Below are positions 29,683-38,292 of a stretch of 64,000 nucleotides of DNA, piece by piece. Source of the DNA: Anaerolineaceae bacterium (GTDB lineage: Bacteria; Chloroflexota; Anaerolineae; Anaerolineales; UBA11657). Numbering within the stretch: the stretch's first letter is position 1; each line of letters starts with the position of its first letter. A program made the position numbers and the translations under genes. The notes under the pieces were generated by a model. That model ran no database searches, was not told where the DNA came from, and saw only the letters and a list, made by a program, of their open reading frames with translations. The stretch covers positions 1-64,000 of the forward strand of contig BGOS01000029.1 of NCBI GenBank assembly GCA_003569365.1. Direction: 5' to 3'.

Positions 29683-29744
29683 CGCGCGTCAGCGTTGAGA
29701 TGCGTGTGGCCAGTTGGCAGTGCGGCTGCGCATTGCATGGTTAC

Positions 29745-29833
29745 GGAGAGGTCGCATAGCTGGTCTAGTGCGCCCGCTTGGAAAGCGGGTATGGCGTCAA
29801 AAACCATCGTGGGTTCGAATCCCACCCTCTCCG
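29745..29833 (+). tRNA. tRNA-Ser (anticodon GGA)
   Basis: The acceptor strands GGAGAGG (29745-29751) and CCTCTCC (29826-29832) pair fully. The anticodon stem CCCGC/GCGGG encloses the loop TTGGAAA, giving GGA. A long variable arm follows, and the T-arm is GTGGG-TTCGAAT-CCCAC. The discriminator is G; CCA is not encoded. Confidence 0.96.
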
Positions 29834-29844
29834 CCTTACCTTGC

Positions 29845-29877
29845 AGCGCTGCCGCCAACCGGGCGGCGCTTTTATTT
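29845..29877 (+). terminator. Rho-independent terminator after tRNA-Ser
   Basis: AGCGC-TGCCGCC pairs imperfectly with GGGCGGCGCT around an AACC loop and is followed by TTTTATTT. Confidence 0.6.
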
Positions 29878-29893
29878 GGCGGCCAGTTGCCGG

Positions 29894-30805
29894 CTATTGA
29901 AAAGCGGCTTGCACAAAGCCCAGCAGCAATTCGGTTAATCGTTCCTTTTGTGGACCACTAAATATTTCGAGCCCGTGCGCTGCGCACTTCAAGCTGACGA
30001 GTTCCGCGCGCGCCGGATGCAGCTTGTCCTGCTTGGCAACCGCCTGTTTGAACATGTCGGTGAGCCCGGCCATGTACAGGGCGTCGGCATCGCAGCCAAT
30101 AAAGTATTTGAGCGGATCCGGTAGTTGCAGGGCTGCGGTGCTCACCGTGAAGTTTTCAACTTTAGGCGGGCTGGAGAGCAGCGCCACGCCCTTGACCAAC
30201 GGGTCGCCGAGCGCTGCGGTGGCAAACGTGCCGCCCATGCTGGCGCCAATGATTGCGATCCGGTCCGCGTGCAATTGCTGGCGCGCAAAGGTAACTGCCG
30301 CCAGAATATCGGTGTCCATTTTGTTGAAGTCGGCGTCGCCGCCCGACGCGCCGTAACCACGAAAGTCAAAGGAGAGGGCGGTATACCCATTCTTTTGCAG
30401 CACGCGGGCAAACCCATTCCAAGTCGTCCGTTCTCCATTGCGCTGGTGGGCAAGGATCACAATGCGATTGCCTGCGCCGTAAAGCGCAGCCCGTAATGGT
30501 GCGTCATCCACGGTTGGAAAGGCAACTTCCATGGGGGCGCCCGTTGGGGTTGGTCCGGGAGTGGGGCTAGGTCCGGGAGTAGGTGGAAGTCGGGTGAATG
30601 TTGGGAAAGGTGTCGGGGTTAAGGTGGCAGTTTGCGTGGGAGCGGGTGTCAGCGTCGGCTCTACAGTGGGAGTTAATGGATTCCATGTTGGCGTGGCGCT
30701 GGGCGTGATTAACATCACTGTCTCGGTGTCAGGAATTAGGCCGCACGCACCGAGGGCTAATGCCAAAATTGCAAGCAGGATTGCAAAATAAATTTTTGCG
30801 CGCAT
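29894..30805 (-). CDS. Lipoprotein alpha/beta hydrolase with Thr/Pro-rich linker
   Basis: 303 residues from ATG 30805, chosen because MRAKIYFAILL...LALGAC then forms a proper lipoprotein signal; the frame runs further upstream but crosses the SRP RNA promoter region. Residues 20-100 are a Thr/Pro-rich wall- or periplasm-spanning linker. The hydrolase domain follows, with HQRNGERTTW, FDFRGYGASGG, the nucleophile in GASMGG and the catalytic histidine in KCAAHGLE. It resembles dienelactone-hydrolase-like or acyl esterases acting on the cell surface. It converges on the tRNA-Ser terminator. Confidence 0.8.
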   Translation of the reverse strand: MRAKIYFAILLAILALALGACGLIPDTETVMLITPSATPTWNPLTPTVEPTLTPAPTQTATLTPTPFPTFTRLPPTPGPSPTPGPTPTGAPMEVAFPTVDDAPLRAALYGAGNRIVILAHQRNGERTTWNGFARVLQKNGYTALSFDFRGYGASGGDADFNKMDTDILAAVTFARQQLHADRIAIIGASMGGTFATAALGDPLVKGVALLSSPPKVENFTVSTAALQLPDPLKYFIGCDADALYMAGLTDMFKQAVAKQDKLHPARAELVSLKCAAHGLEIFSGPQKERLTELLLGFVQAAFQ

Positions 30806-30892
30806 GGGACGGGTGTGATTATAAACGCGAGGTTGAGCGTAAGTCCGGTGCAGGTGCATGGTATTATCGGCCTGCGGCGGTGAGGTGTTGAA

Positions 30893-30989
30893 GGTTGGGC
30901 CCTGCGCGGCCGGCGCCTGTGGAACTCCGCCAGGCCCGGAAGGGAGCAACGGTACGCGGTTCCGCCGGGGTGCCGCAGTTCGCCTAACC
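30893..30989 (+). ncRNA. ffs: Signal recognition particle RNA, small bacterial type
   Basis: The conserved apical domain is present: the symmetric-loop strand CCAGGCCCGGAAGGGAGCAA with its GGAA tetraloop. Outer pairs GGTTGGGC (30893-30900) with GCCTAACC (30982-30989), CTGCG with CGCAG, and GGAAC with GTTCC close a single rod of about 97 nt. A further CGGCGG/CCGCCG pairing outside could lengthen the transcript slightly. Ffh binds this RNA during co-translational targeting. Confidence 0.88.
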
Positions 30990-31051
30990 GGAGCCGAGCC
31001 GCCGTGGACAACCGTGCTGCCGGCAGCCGCTGGTTACCGGCAGCTTTTTCA

Positions 31052-32140
31052 ATGTTTGCGCGCTCCCCACTTTATCCCGACCTGAGACGCCTGATTGCGG
31101 CCGGCCTATTTGCTGCCAGTTGCAGAAGTGCTGCCATATTGCCGGAGCCCACAGCAATAGCTACTGCCGTGACTGCTGCCACCGCCCCCGGCCTGCGCAA
31201 TATCCTCATTCAAGACGGACGCGCTGAACAATCACTTCTGACGGATGCCTTGACAGTGGGCGATGCATTGCAGGCGGCCGGAGTGTCCCTTACTGTTGCT
31301 GATTCGGTTGAGCCGCCGATGGATGCGCTGGTGACGGATGCCACCAGCATTCGGATTACCCGCGCACACCCACTCACAATTGATGCCGACGGCGTGCAGC
31401 TGCAGCAATACAGTTCGCGAGCCAGTGTGGGTGCCGTGCTGGCGGACGCGCGCATAAGTCTGCTGGGCGGTGATTACAGTGAGCCCGCTGTGGCTAGCGC
31501 CCTGCCGGCGGACGGCGTAATCCGCGTTGTGCGCGTAAGCGAGCAGCAGCTTGTTGAGTACGCGCCGCTGCCGTTTGGAGCGCTAACCCAGGCTGCGCCC
31601 GAGCTGGAGCTGGACCAGAGTGCACTGCTGCAGGCGGGCGCGAATGGCCTGCTGGCCAAACGCGTGCGCATTCTGTTTGCGGATGGCGTGGAGGTCTCCC
31701 GGACTGCGCTGCAACAATGGACGGCACGCGCACCGCTGCCGCGCATCAGCGGTTATGGCACTGCTATCACGCTGCGCGTGGTGGATACGCCGGACGGACC
31801 GGTGGAGTACTGGCGCGCGGTGCGCATGTACGCCACCTCGTACTCGCCGGCACGCGCTGGCACTCCGGTGACTGCACCCTGGTATGGGCGTACGCGCACC
31901 GGCAAGTTGCTCACCAAAGGCATGGTGGCAGTGGACCGCAGCATCATTCCGCTGGGCACGCCACTTTACATTCCACGTTATGGGCTGGCCACGGCCGAGG
32001 ACACCGGCGGCGGTGTGCGCGGTTTGATGATTGACCTCGGCTTTGAAGATGCCAACTACGAGGGCTGGCACGAGTACGTGACGGTTTACTTCCGCACGCC
32101 CGTGCCGCCGGCTGATCAGATTAAGTGGGTGCTGCCATAG
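31052..32140 (+). CDS. YabE-like secreted protein: DUF348 + G5 + 3D domains
   Basis: 362 residues from ATG 31052; the frame is open from 31004 but that part overlaps the end of the SRP RNA. A signal or lipoprotein leader (LIAAGLFAASC) precedes two DUF348 ubiquitin-like repeats (about residues 50-170), a G5-type strand segment and a C-terminal 3D domain (YATSYSPARAG, then LGTPLYIPRYGLATAEDTGGG.V.G..IDLGF). 3D domains are found in lytic transglycosylases that cut peptidoglycan. In Bacillus, yabE also stands just before rnmV-ksgA, and here rsmA overlaps the 3' end, so the pairing is conserved without rnmV. Confidence 0.85.
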   Translation: MFARSPLYPDLRRLIAAGLFAASCRSAAILPEPTAIATAVTAATAPGLRNILIQDGRAEQSLLTDALTVGDALQAAGVSLTVADSVEPPMDALVTDATSIRITRAHPLTIDADGVQLQQYSSRASVGAVLADARISLLGGDYSEPAVASALPADGVIRVVRVSEQQLVEYAPLPFGALTQAAPELELDQSALLQAGANGLLAKRVRILFADGVEVSRTALQQWTARAPLPRISGYGTAITLRVVDTPDGPVEYWRAVRMYATSYSPARAGTPVTAPWYGRTRTGKLLTKGMVAVDRSIIPLGTPLYIPRYGLATAEDTGGGVRGLMIDLGFEDANYEGWHEYVTVYFRTPVPPADQIKWVLP

Positions 32141-32976
32141 ACGAATCGATTGGCAGTTTGCTGCGCGTGCATGGGGTGCGCCTCAAGAAGAGTTTGGGCC
32201 AGAACTTTTTAGGCGATCCCGTCTGGCTTAACCGGATTGTGGCGGCTGCCGGCGTGGCTGCCACGGACACCGTGCTGGAGATTGGCGCCGGCGCCGGCAG
32301 CCTCACGCGCCCGCTGGCGCAGGCTGCGCAGCGCGTGCTGGCCGTGGAGATTGACGGGCGCTTGCTGCCGGTGCTGCGCGCTGTGCTAGCGGGGCTGGCC
32401 AACGTCCATTTGCATCACGGCGATATTTTGGAGCAAGACCTGGGGCAGCTGCTGGCTGCCGCCGGGCTTGAGGCCGGCGCGCCTTACAAGGTGGTTGCAA
32501 ACATTCCTTACTACATCACTGCTCCAATTCTGCGCATGCTGCTGGAGGCACCGCAGCCGCCGGCACTGCTTGTGCTCACGCTGCAGTACGAAGTGGCGCA
32601 GCGCCTTGCGGCCGGGCCGGGAGACATGAGCCTGCTGGCGTTGAGCGTGCAGGTTTACGGAGTGCCGCACATTGTGGGGCGCATTCCGGCCGGTGCATTT
32701 TTTCCAAAACCGGAAGTGGACTCGGCGATTGTGCGCGTTGATTTGCATGCGGTGCCGGTTGTGCCGGCGGACGAGCTGGCGTTGTTCTTTCGGGTGGCGC
32801 GCGCTGGCTTCGGGCAGCGCCGCAAGCAGCTGCTTAACTCGCTGGCAGCCGGCTTGGGGTTGGGGCGCGAGCCCGTGCGCGCCGCATTGGATGGCGCCGG
32901 TCTGGAGCCGCGCCGGCGCGCCGAGACACTTTCAGTGCCCGAGTGGCTGGCGCTCACGCGCGCATTTTCCACTTAA
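32125..32976 (+). CDS. rsmA: 16S rRNA (adenine1518-N6/1519-N6)-dimethyltransferase
   Basis: 283 residues from GTG 32125, overlapping the YabE-like gene by 16 bases. The N-terminal KKSLGQNFL is diagnostic. The SAM-binding motif VLEIGAGAGSLT, the acidic AVEID and the catalytic NIPYYI follow in order. It dimethylates two adenines in helix 45 of 16S rRNA during small-subunit assembly. A bidirectional terminator follows directly. Confidence 0.95.
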   Translation: MGAAIDESIGSLLRVHGVRLKKSLGQNFLGDPVWLNRIVAAAGVAATDTVLEIGAGAGSLTRPLAQAAQRVLAVEIDGRLLPVLRAVLAGLANVHLHHGDILEQDLGQLLAAAGLEAGAPYKVVANIPYYITAPILRMLLEAPQPPALLVLTLQYEVAQRLAAGPGDMSLLALSVQVYGVPHIVGRIPAGAFFPKPEVDSAIVRVDLHAVPVVPADELALFFRVARAGFGQRRKQLLNSLAAGLGLGREPVRAALDGAGLEPRRRAETLSVPEWLALTRAFST

Positions 32977-32979
32977 AGC

Positions 32980-33010
32980 AAAACTCCGGCGCAGAGCGCG
33001 CTGGAGTTTT
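32980..33010. terminator. Bidirectional terminator between rsmA and ssrA
   Basis: AAAACTCC-GGCGC and GCGCGC-TGGAGTTTT form a stem flanked by A4 and T4, able to end transcription from both rsmA (+) and tmRNA (-). Confidence 0.8.
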
Positions 33011-33017
33011 GGGCAGG

Positions 33018-33402
33018 TGGAGATGCCGAGAATCGAACTCGGGTCCGAAAAGATTCACCGCTAAACATCTACGAGCGTAGTCAGGCTATTTCTGTTTCGC
33101 CAGATGCGCCCCGCCCAACAGGGTCGCGTTCCAGCCAGCCGCTTTATCTTTCGCGCGAGGCACGGCGGCTCGCACGGCATGCAGACTATTGTGTCGCCCC
33201 ATCGGCTTGCGATCTGCAAGCGCCTGCCGGGGGACGGATCTCACGCATGAGATCTGCTCCGGCTAGCCGCGATTAGGCGGCGAGCGGAAGAGCGTTATAG
33301 GCAGAGTTAGTGCCAGTTAGTTTGTTGCGCTGGTTTTACGAGATCGGCGCCTCTCGGCTCGCAGTCTAACGACAGCCTCTCCCGTCGAAGCCTGTCATCC
33401 CC
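33018..33402 (-). ncRNA. ssrA: Transfer-messenger RNA (tmRNA)
   Basis: The minus-strand 5' end GGGGATGACAGGCTTCGACG and the 3' T-arm (GAGTTCGATTCTCGG) with CATCTCC are hallmarks of tmRNA; GGGGATG pairs with CATCTCC including one G-U. The tag frame ends in NSAYNALPLAA followed by TAA at 33273-33275, so the degradation tag has the usual hydrophobic LAA end. The exact resume codon is uncertain because an in-frame TAA lies only three codons before RNKLTGT. CCA is not fully encoded. smpB lies 54 bases upstream on the same strand. Confidence 0.93.
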
Positions 33403-33455
33403 GCAAGAAAAGTGTATCACTGCTGTCAAGTGCGCGCGGCGCCGCCAGCTGTCGG

Positions 33456-33917
33456 TTAGCGCCGCCGGCCCAACTCCCGGCGGATAGCCAAATCACTTTC
33501 GCGCTTCGCAATTGCCTGGCGTTTGTCGTGCTGTTGTTTGCCACGCGCCACCACCAGCTCTGCCTTGGCGTGCCCGCCGCGCAGGTACATGCTCAGCGGC
33601 ACAATCGTGTACCCGGACGCGCGCAGCTTAACCGAAAGCTTTTTGATCTCACGCTTGTGCAGCAGCAGTTTGCGCGGCCGCAGCGCTTCATGATTGTTTT
33701 GGCTCATTTTGTAGGGCGCAATGTGCACATTGAGCAGCCACAGTTCGCCTTTCTGCTCAGCCACATAGCCATCGCGCAGCTGCACGCCGCCGGCCCGCAC
33801 AGATTTAATTTCCGTGCCCGTCAGCGCCAGGCCGGCTTCAAACTTGTCCTCAAGGTAGTATTCAAAATGAGCTTTGCGGTTGGTGGCCACAAGCTTGGTG
33901 TCTGGCGCAGGTTTCAT
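33456..33917 (-). CDS. smpB: SsrA-binding protein SmpB
   Basis: 153 residues. VATNRKAHFEYYLEDKFEAGLALTGTEIKSVR, then LLLHKREIKKL and a basic C-terminal tail rich in Lys, Arg and Gln are the family hallmarks. SmpB delivers tmRNA to stalled ribosomes. The adjacency smpB-ssrA supports both calls. Its ATG overlaps the stop of the S41 protease gene (ATGA). Confidence 0.96.
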   Translation of the reverse strand: MKPAPDTKLVATNRKAHFEYYLEDKFEAGLALTGTEIKSVRAGGVQLRDGYVAEQKGELWLLNVHIAPYKMSQNNHEALRPRKLLLHKREIKKLSVKLRASGYTIVPLSMYLRGGHAKAELVVARGKQQHDKRQAIAKRESDLAIRRELGRRR

Positions 33918-35125
33918 GGTTGCGCCTGCAAGTACTCAATCGCACGCTGCAGCACGGTGTCAATGTCGCCGCTGCCGGGTTCAATCGCAATGTCCGGCTC
34001 CAGCCCCAGCTTGTCCAGCGCTGTGCGCGCAGGTGTGTACCAGCGTGCGTTTGTGACATGCAAACTGGACTTGTCTTCCAGTTCAAAAATCAGCTGCACG
34101 GAGCCTTTGCCATAAGTTTTTTGGCCGATGAGCGGCGCGCGTTTACGGTCGCGCAGTGCCCCCGCCAGAATTTCTGCAGCGCTGGCGGAACCGCCATCCA
34201 CCAATATGGCTAGCGGTGTGGCGGCTGCCAGCCCGCCGGGATCTGCAGTAAAGGTTTCCTCTGCGTGGTCTCGCCGGGCATGATACAGGATTACTCCGCC
34301 ATCCAAAAATAATTTGGCGGTATCCACACTGGCCTGCAACAAGCCGCCGCCATTGCCGCGCAGGTCAATGATGACCTGGCTCACGCCGGCACTGAATAGT
34401 TCAGTCAGGGCGGTGCGCGTCTCTGCTGCGGTGCGGTCACTAAAGCGGTCAATGTCCACAAGGCCGATGCTGGCATCTTGTTGCAGGACGCGCCAGACTA
34501 CGGACGGCAGCTCCACCTCCACGCGGATGATACTCAGCTCGCGCGCAGCAGCCGTGCCAGTGCGCACGCGCACCACCACAGCGGTTCCAACCCTGCCGCG
34601 CACGCGCGCTACAACCTCATCCACCGTGACATTGGATGTGAGCGTTTTACCATCCACCGCCAGCAGTACATCGCCGGCTAATATTCCGGCAAGCGCTGCC
34701 GGCTGCCCGGCCAGCGGCTTCAGTACAATCTCCCCTTTTTCAGTTTGCGTTACCTCGGCGCCAATTCCGCCGAAGCGGCCAGAGAGCCGGTCGGTGTCCA
34801 GTTCGGCGGTGGCGGGCTCGGTGAAGTTGGTGTACGGGTCATCAATTGCCTGCAGCAAGCCGCGGATCATGCCGTGCTCCTGCTGCGCTTTTTCGGGCAG
34901 CACGCCCAGAAAGTTCCGGTCAATCAGCTGGCGTGCCTGCAGCAGAATGGGCAGCGAAAACTCGCCGTGCTGGCGGGTGGTGCGCTGCTGCGTGACTACG
35001 CCGGCTACGAACGCCGCAGCGACAACGAAGCTTGCGAGGGCACTGTAGCCAAGCAGTCCGAACCAATGCGGCCGGTGGGTTGCGCGGTCGCTGCCGGGCA
35101 GCGGGGGATCTACAGTTTCAAGCAT
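33914..35125 (-). CDS. S41 family C-terminal-processing serine peptidase
   Basis: 403 residues: an N-terminal membrane anchor (YSALASFVVAAAFVAGVV), a PDZ domain (about 110-190, GEIVLKPLAGQPAALAGILAGDVLLAVDG), and the S41 core with VIDLRGNGGG, the nucleophile in GGSASAAEILAGAL and the general-base lysine in GQKTYGKGSVQ. It would cleave exported proteins at the outer face of the membrane. The stop overlaps the smpB start, so the two are coupled. Confidence 0.92.
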   Translation of the reverse strand: MLETVDPPLPGSDRATHRPHWFGLLGYSALASFVVAAAFVAGVVTQQRTTRQHGEFSLPILLQARQLIDRNFLGVLPEKAQQEHGMIRGLLQAIDDPYTNFTEPATAELDTDRLSGRFGGIGAEVTQTEKGEIVLKPLAGQPAALAGILAGDVLLAVDGKTLTSNVTVDEVVARVRGRVGTAVVVRVRTGTAAARELSIIRVEVELPSVVWRVLQQDASIGLVDIDRFSDRTAAETRTALTELFSAGVSQVIIDLRGNGGGLLQASVDTAKLFLDGGVILYHARRDHAEETFTADPGGLAAATPLAILVDGGSASAAEILAGALRDRKRAPLIGQKTYGKGSVQLIFELEDKSSLHVTNARWYTPARTALDKLGLEPDIAIEPGSGDIDTVLQRAIEYLQAQP

Positions 35126-35202
35126 GGATCTGAGAAGTTATTGAGCGCGCAGCCTGAGGCCTTTGCGCTTCATTTGCGCAACTGGTTTGCAGCAGCAGCG
35201 TT

Positions 35203-35574
35203 TTAGTTTGCGCTGATAGCGTCGGGAATGACATCCAAGCGCAGCAGTTTTCCAAGCAAGGAAAACTCGACTGCCACAAAATCCAAGCGCCACGGCACCA
35301 AGTTGAGGTTGTTGGCATCAAGGTAAAACTCCGCCGCGGCAATCATGTGTGCCTGCTTGCGCGGCGTGATCGAGTCTTCCGGCATGCCGAATTTAGTGCC
35401 GCGCCGCGTGCGCACTTCCACAAACACCCATGCCTGCGCGTGGCGCGCCACGATGTCAATCTCACCCGCGCTGCACCGATAGTTGCGCGCGACAATCTCA
35501 TAGCCGAGTGTGACCAGCTTTTCCGCAGCCAGCTGCTCACCGGCTTTTCCGAGCGATTGGCGAGTGGTATTCAT
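35203..35574 (-). CDS. YraN family protein (UPF0102), restriction-nuclease-like fold
   Basis: 123 residues from ATG 35574 (MNTTRQSLGK); the frame opens nine codons earlier. GKAGEQLAAEKLVTLGY, then GEIDIVARH and VFVEVRTRR carry the E...D...ExK residues of the endonuclease-like fold. The role of this conserved bacterial family is not established. It stands 77 bases upstream of the S41 protease on the same strand. Confidence 0.88.
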   Translation of the reverse strand: MNTTRQSLGKAGEQLAAEKLVTLGYEIVARNYRCSAGEIDIVARHAQAWVFVEVRTRRGTKFGMPEDSITPRKQAHMIAAAEFYLDANNLNLVPWRLDFVAVEFSLLGKLLRLDVIPDAISAN

Positions 35575-35631
35575 GGGAGTGCAGCGGCCGGCTGCCCTCA
35601 TTGTATACCGCAGCCACGCGGCAGCCGCCGG

Positions 35632-36891
35632 CTACTGCGTGGGGCGGGGCTGAAGGGTTACTTTCACTTCGATTTGCTTGCCGGCGCGCAAGACCGTGAG
35701 TGTGATGTCTTCGCCAGCACTTACGTTCTTCACCAAATATGCAATCAGATCTGCTATGCGGTTTACCTTGGAGCCGTTGATTGCGACGATTACATCACCG
35801 TCAACCGGAATATCTTCCCCTTGCACCGTGATTTTACGTTCGGATTGGCGAATATTCGCCATGGCCGCTGCGCCGCCGGCCATAACTTCAATCACCTGAG
35901 TGCCGCGCTGTTTCGCGTCGAGCTTCATTGCTTCAATCATGTCCAGCGTAAGGTCGGTGGCTTTAATTCCGAGGTACGGGTAGACATAACTTTTTCCCTG
36001 CAGCAGGCTCGGCGCCACCTGGCTCACAATTGAAGCCGGCACAGCAAAACCGATGCCGGCACTGGACCGGGACTCAGAGATGATTTGGGTGTTTACCCCA
36101 ATGACCTGCCCCGCGGTATTCAGCAGTGGCCCGCCCGAGTTTCCAGGATTGATGGCGGCATCGGTTTGAATTACTTCTGGAATGGAGAAACCAAGATGTC
36201 CCGAGCTTATCGTTCGGCCGATAGCACTTACAATGCCGGTGGTCAATGTCCACGTTTGCCCGAACGGATTGCCAATTGCGATGGCGCGCTGTCCCACGAA
36301 CACCTCGTCTATTTTTGCCAACTCAAGTGGCTGCAGGCTCAGGCCTTTGCTGTCCACTTTAATCAGCGCGATGTCGCTGTCCGGATCCAACGCCACAATC
36401 TCGGCCCGCACTGTTAAGCCATCCAGAAAACTTACTTCGATTGTTTCAGCACCTTCCACCACATGCACATTTGTAATGATGTGCCCCTTGTCATCAAATA
36501 TAAATCCGGAGCCTTGGGCGCGCTCTACGGAACCGCCCGGCATGTCGTCTGGCGGTATCAGGCCCGGCAGCTTCGGCTGGTCCGTGGGCGGCAACAAGTT
36601 GAGCCCGTTGGCATTGGACCGCTGCACCACCGTGATGTGGACCACAGAGGGGGCTACGCGCTCATAGAGCGCATGCAGCAAGTCTTCTTCTGACTGAGCT
36701 GCTGGAGCTGCCGGGGCACTGGCGGCTGGGGGTGCTGCTGCCGCGACGGCGGCGCTTGTGGCCACCACCGCACCCGCGGGAGGCTTCAGCACCGCTGCAG
36801 CCGGCGGGATGTTGGGCATGGCGCAAGCCACCAGCAGGGCTGCCGCCAGCAGGACGGAAATAGTTTTGGAAGTGCGCACAATTGTTTGCAT
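35632..36891 (-). CDS. HtrA/DegP-type trypsin-like serine protease with PDZ domain, lipoprotein
   Basis: 419 residues from ATG 36891, chosen because a lipobox (LLVAC) follows; the open frame runs 138 codons further but through promoter-like DNA. An Ala/Pro-rich linker leads to the protease domain with the catalytic triad: His in ITNVHVVEGAE, Asp in DPDSDIALIKV and Ser in INPGNSGGPLL. A single PDZ domain follows (QRGTQVIEVMAGGAA, GDVIVAINGSKV). It is an envelope quality-control protease. It is divergent from cinA, sharing a 133-base intergenic region. Confidence 0.92.
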   Translation of the reverse strand: MQTIVRTSKTISVLLAAALLVACAMPNIPPAAAVLKPPAGAVVATSAAVAAAAPPAASAPAAPAAQSEEDLLHALYERVAPSVVHITVVQRSNANGLNLLPPTDQPKLPGLIPPDDMPGGSVERAQGSGFIFDDKGHIITNVHVVEGAETIEVSFLDGLTVRAEIVALDPDSDIALIKVDSKGLSLQPLELAKIDEVFVGQRAIAIGNPFGQTWTLTTGIVSAIGRTISSGHLGFSIPEVIQTDAAINPGNSGGPLLNTAGQVIGVNTQIISESRSSAGIGFAVPASIVSQVAPSLLQGKSYVYPYLGIKATDLTLDMIEAMKLDAKQRGTQVIEVMAGGAAAMANIRQSERKITVQGEDIPVDGDVIVAINGSKVNRIADLIAYLVKNVSAGEDITLTVLRAGKQIEVKVTLQPRPTQ

Positions 36892-37024
36892 GTAATTTGG
36901 CCTCAATCTGATTTTGCAGGAGTGTATCGCTCGACCATTAACAAATTGACCGTGTATTATGAAGAAGGTGCGAAGCGGCTGGGCGGCTTGCAATCCGGTA
37001 GTTCGGTTATCATTTGCGGGTCCC

Positions 37025-38236
37025 ATGCTTGCCCAAATGCCAAATTCTGCGGGGCCCCAGCCCGCCAATCCGCGCGCCGAGGTGATTGCCACCGGCAGTG
37101 AATTGCTGTCCGGCAAGACCGTGGACACCAACAGCGCCCATATTGCGCGTGCGCTGCAAGGCATTGGCATTGGCCTGTGCGCGGTAACGCTGGCGGGCGA
37201 TGATGAACTGCTGATTGCCGCCGCCATGGACCGCGCGCTGGCGCGCAGTGATGTGGTGATTGTGACCGGCGGGCTAGGCCCTACGGTGGATGACAAAACG
37301 CGCATGGCGGCTGGTTGGGCGGTAGGCCAGCCGCTCCAGCTTCAGCCCGCACTGCTGGCGCAGATAGAGGCGCGCTTTGCGCGTATGGGGCGCCCGATGA
37401 GTGCGAACAACCAGCAGCAGGCTTTTATTCCCGCGGGTGCGCTTGCGATTGAAAATCCGGTTGGCACGGCGCCGTGCTTTGCGGTGGAGCGCGGGCGCAG
37501 CGTGCTGATTGCGCTGCCCGGCGTGCCGCGCGAGCTCTTCTACTTGTTGGAGCACGCAGTGCTGCCGTGGCTGGCTGCGCGCTTTCCGGCGCTGGGTGCC
37601 ATTCACGCGCGGGTGCTGCATGTGGCGGGGCTGGGCGAGAGTGTGGTGGACGCAAAGGTGGCAGACCTGGAGCGGCTTGCAAACCCCGTAGTCGGGCTCA
37701 CCACGCATGCGGGCGTTGTGGATTTGCATATTACGGCGCGCGCTGCCAACGCGGCCACAGCGGCTGCGCTGGTGGCGGATGTGGAGCGCACGGCGCGCGA
37801 GCGCCTGGGTGCTGCGGTGTTTGGTGCAGATGGCACCAGCCTGGCCACGGTTGCGCTTGAACACATTGCGGCTGCCGGCCACGCGGCGGCATGCGTGGAG
37901 CAGGGCACAGGCGGCGAACTGGGGCGGCGTTTGGCCGCAGCCCGCAGCGGCGCATTCCGGGGCGGCGCGCTGCTGCCCGAGGCGGCAGCGGGCGCCGACA
38001 CCAATGCACTGCTTGATGAAGCGCTGGCGCATTGCGCGCGCATGTTTGCGGCGCCACTGGCGCTGGCTTGTGTGCTGCATGCCACAGCCGATGCGCTGCA
38101 ACTGGGCGTTGCATTGCAGCTGCCAGCGCCCGCAGCCGCGCAGCGCTTTGTGCGCAGTATGCCGCTGCCCTCCACGCATGCTGCGGAGTGGGGCGCAAAC
38201 CTGGCGCTAAATCTGCTGCGCGGGCAATCCACTTAA
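37025..38236 (+). CDS. cinA: CinA family protein (nicotinamide-nucleotide amidase / competence-damage protein)
   Basis: 403 residues from ATG 37025. The N-terminal MoCF-like domain (AEVIATGSELLSGKTVDTNS, VVIVTGGLGPTVDDKTR) and the middle KH-like region are standard. The C-terminal PncC-like domain (from about residue 265) is weak: the usual ESCTGG motif reads EQGTGG, so the cysteine is missing and deamidase activity is doubtful. TATCAT stands 11 bases before the ATG, which would give a leader of only a few bases. Confidence 0.87.
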   Translation: MLAQMPNSAGPQPANPRAEVIATGSELLSGKTVDTNSAHIARALQGIGIGLCAVTLAGDDELLIAAAMDRALARSDVVIVTGGLGPTVDDKTRMAAGWAVGQPLQLQPALLAQIEARFARMGRPMSANNQQQAFIPAGALAIENPVGTAPCFAVERGRSVLIALPGVPRELFYLLEHAVLPWLAARFPALGAIHARVLHVAGLGESVVDAKVADLERLANPVVGLTTHAGVVDLHITARAANAATAAALVADVERTARERLGAAVFGADGTSLATVALEHIAAAGHAAACVEQGTGGELGRRLAAARSGAFRGGALLPEAAAGADTNALLDEALAHCARMFAAPLALACVLHATADALQLGVALQLPAPAAAQRFVRSMPLPSTHAAEWGANLALNLLRGQST

Positions 38237-38266
38237 AACAAAAACGGGACAGCCACGCTGCCCCGT
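38235..38266 (-). terminator. Rho-independent terminator of acpP
   Basis: On the minus strand a stem made of ACGGGGCAGC and GCTGTCCCGT (one mismatch, three-base loop) is followed by TTTTTGTTTT. It lies between the convergent cinA and acpP genes. Confidence 0.85.
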
Positions 38267-38292
38267 CATCAACGCCACTTAAACCCTGCGGC

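Noticed and set aside
30806-30949. N-terminal extension of the lipoprotein hydrolase
   Set aside because: It would place 48 residues before a clear signal peptide and overlap the SRP RNA on the other strand.
33000-33460. Apparent gene desert
   Set aside because: It is filled by tmRNA on the minus strand.
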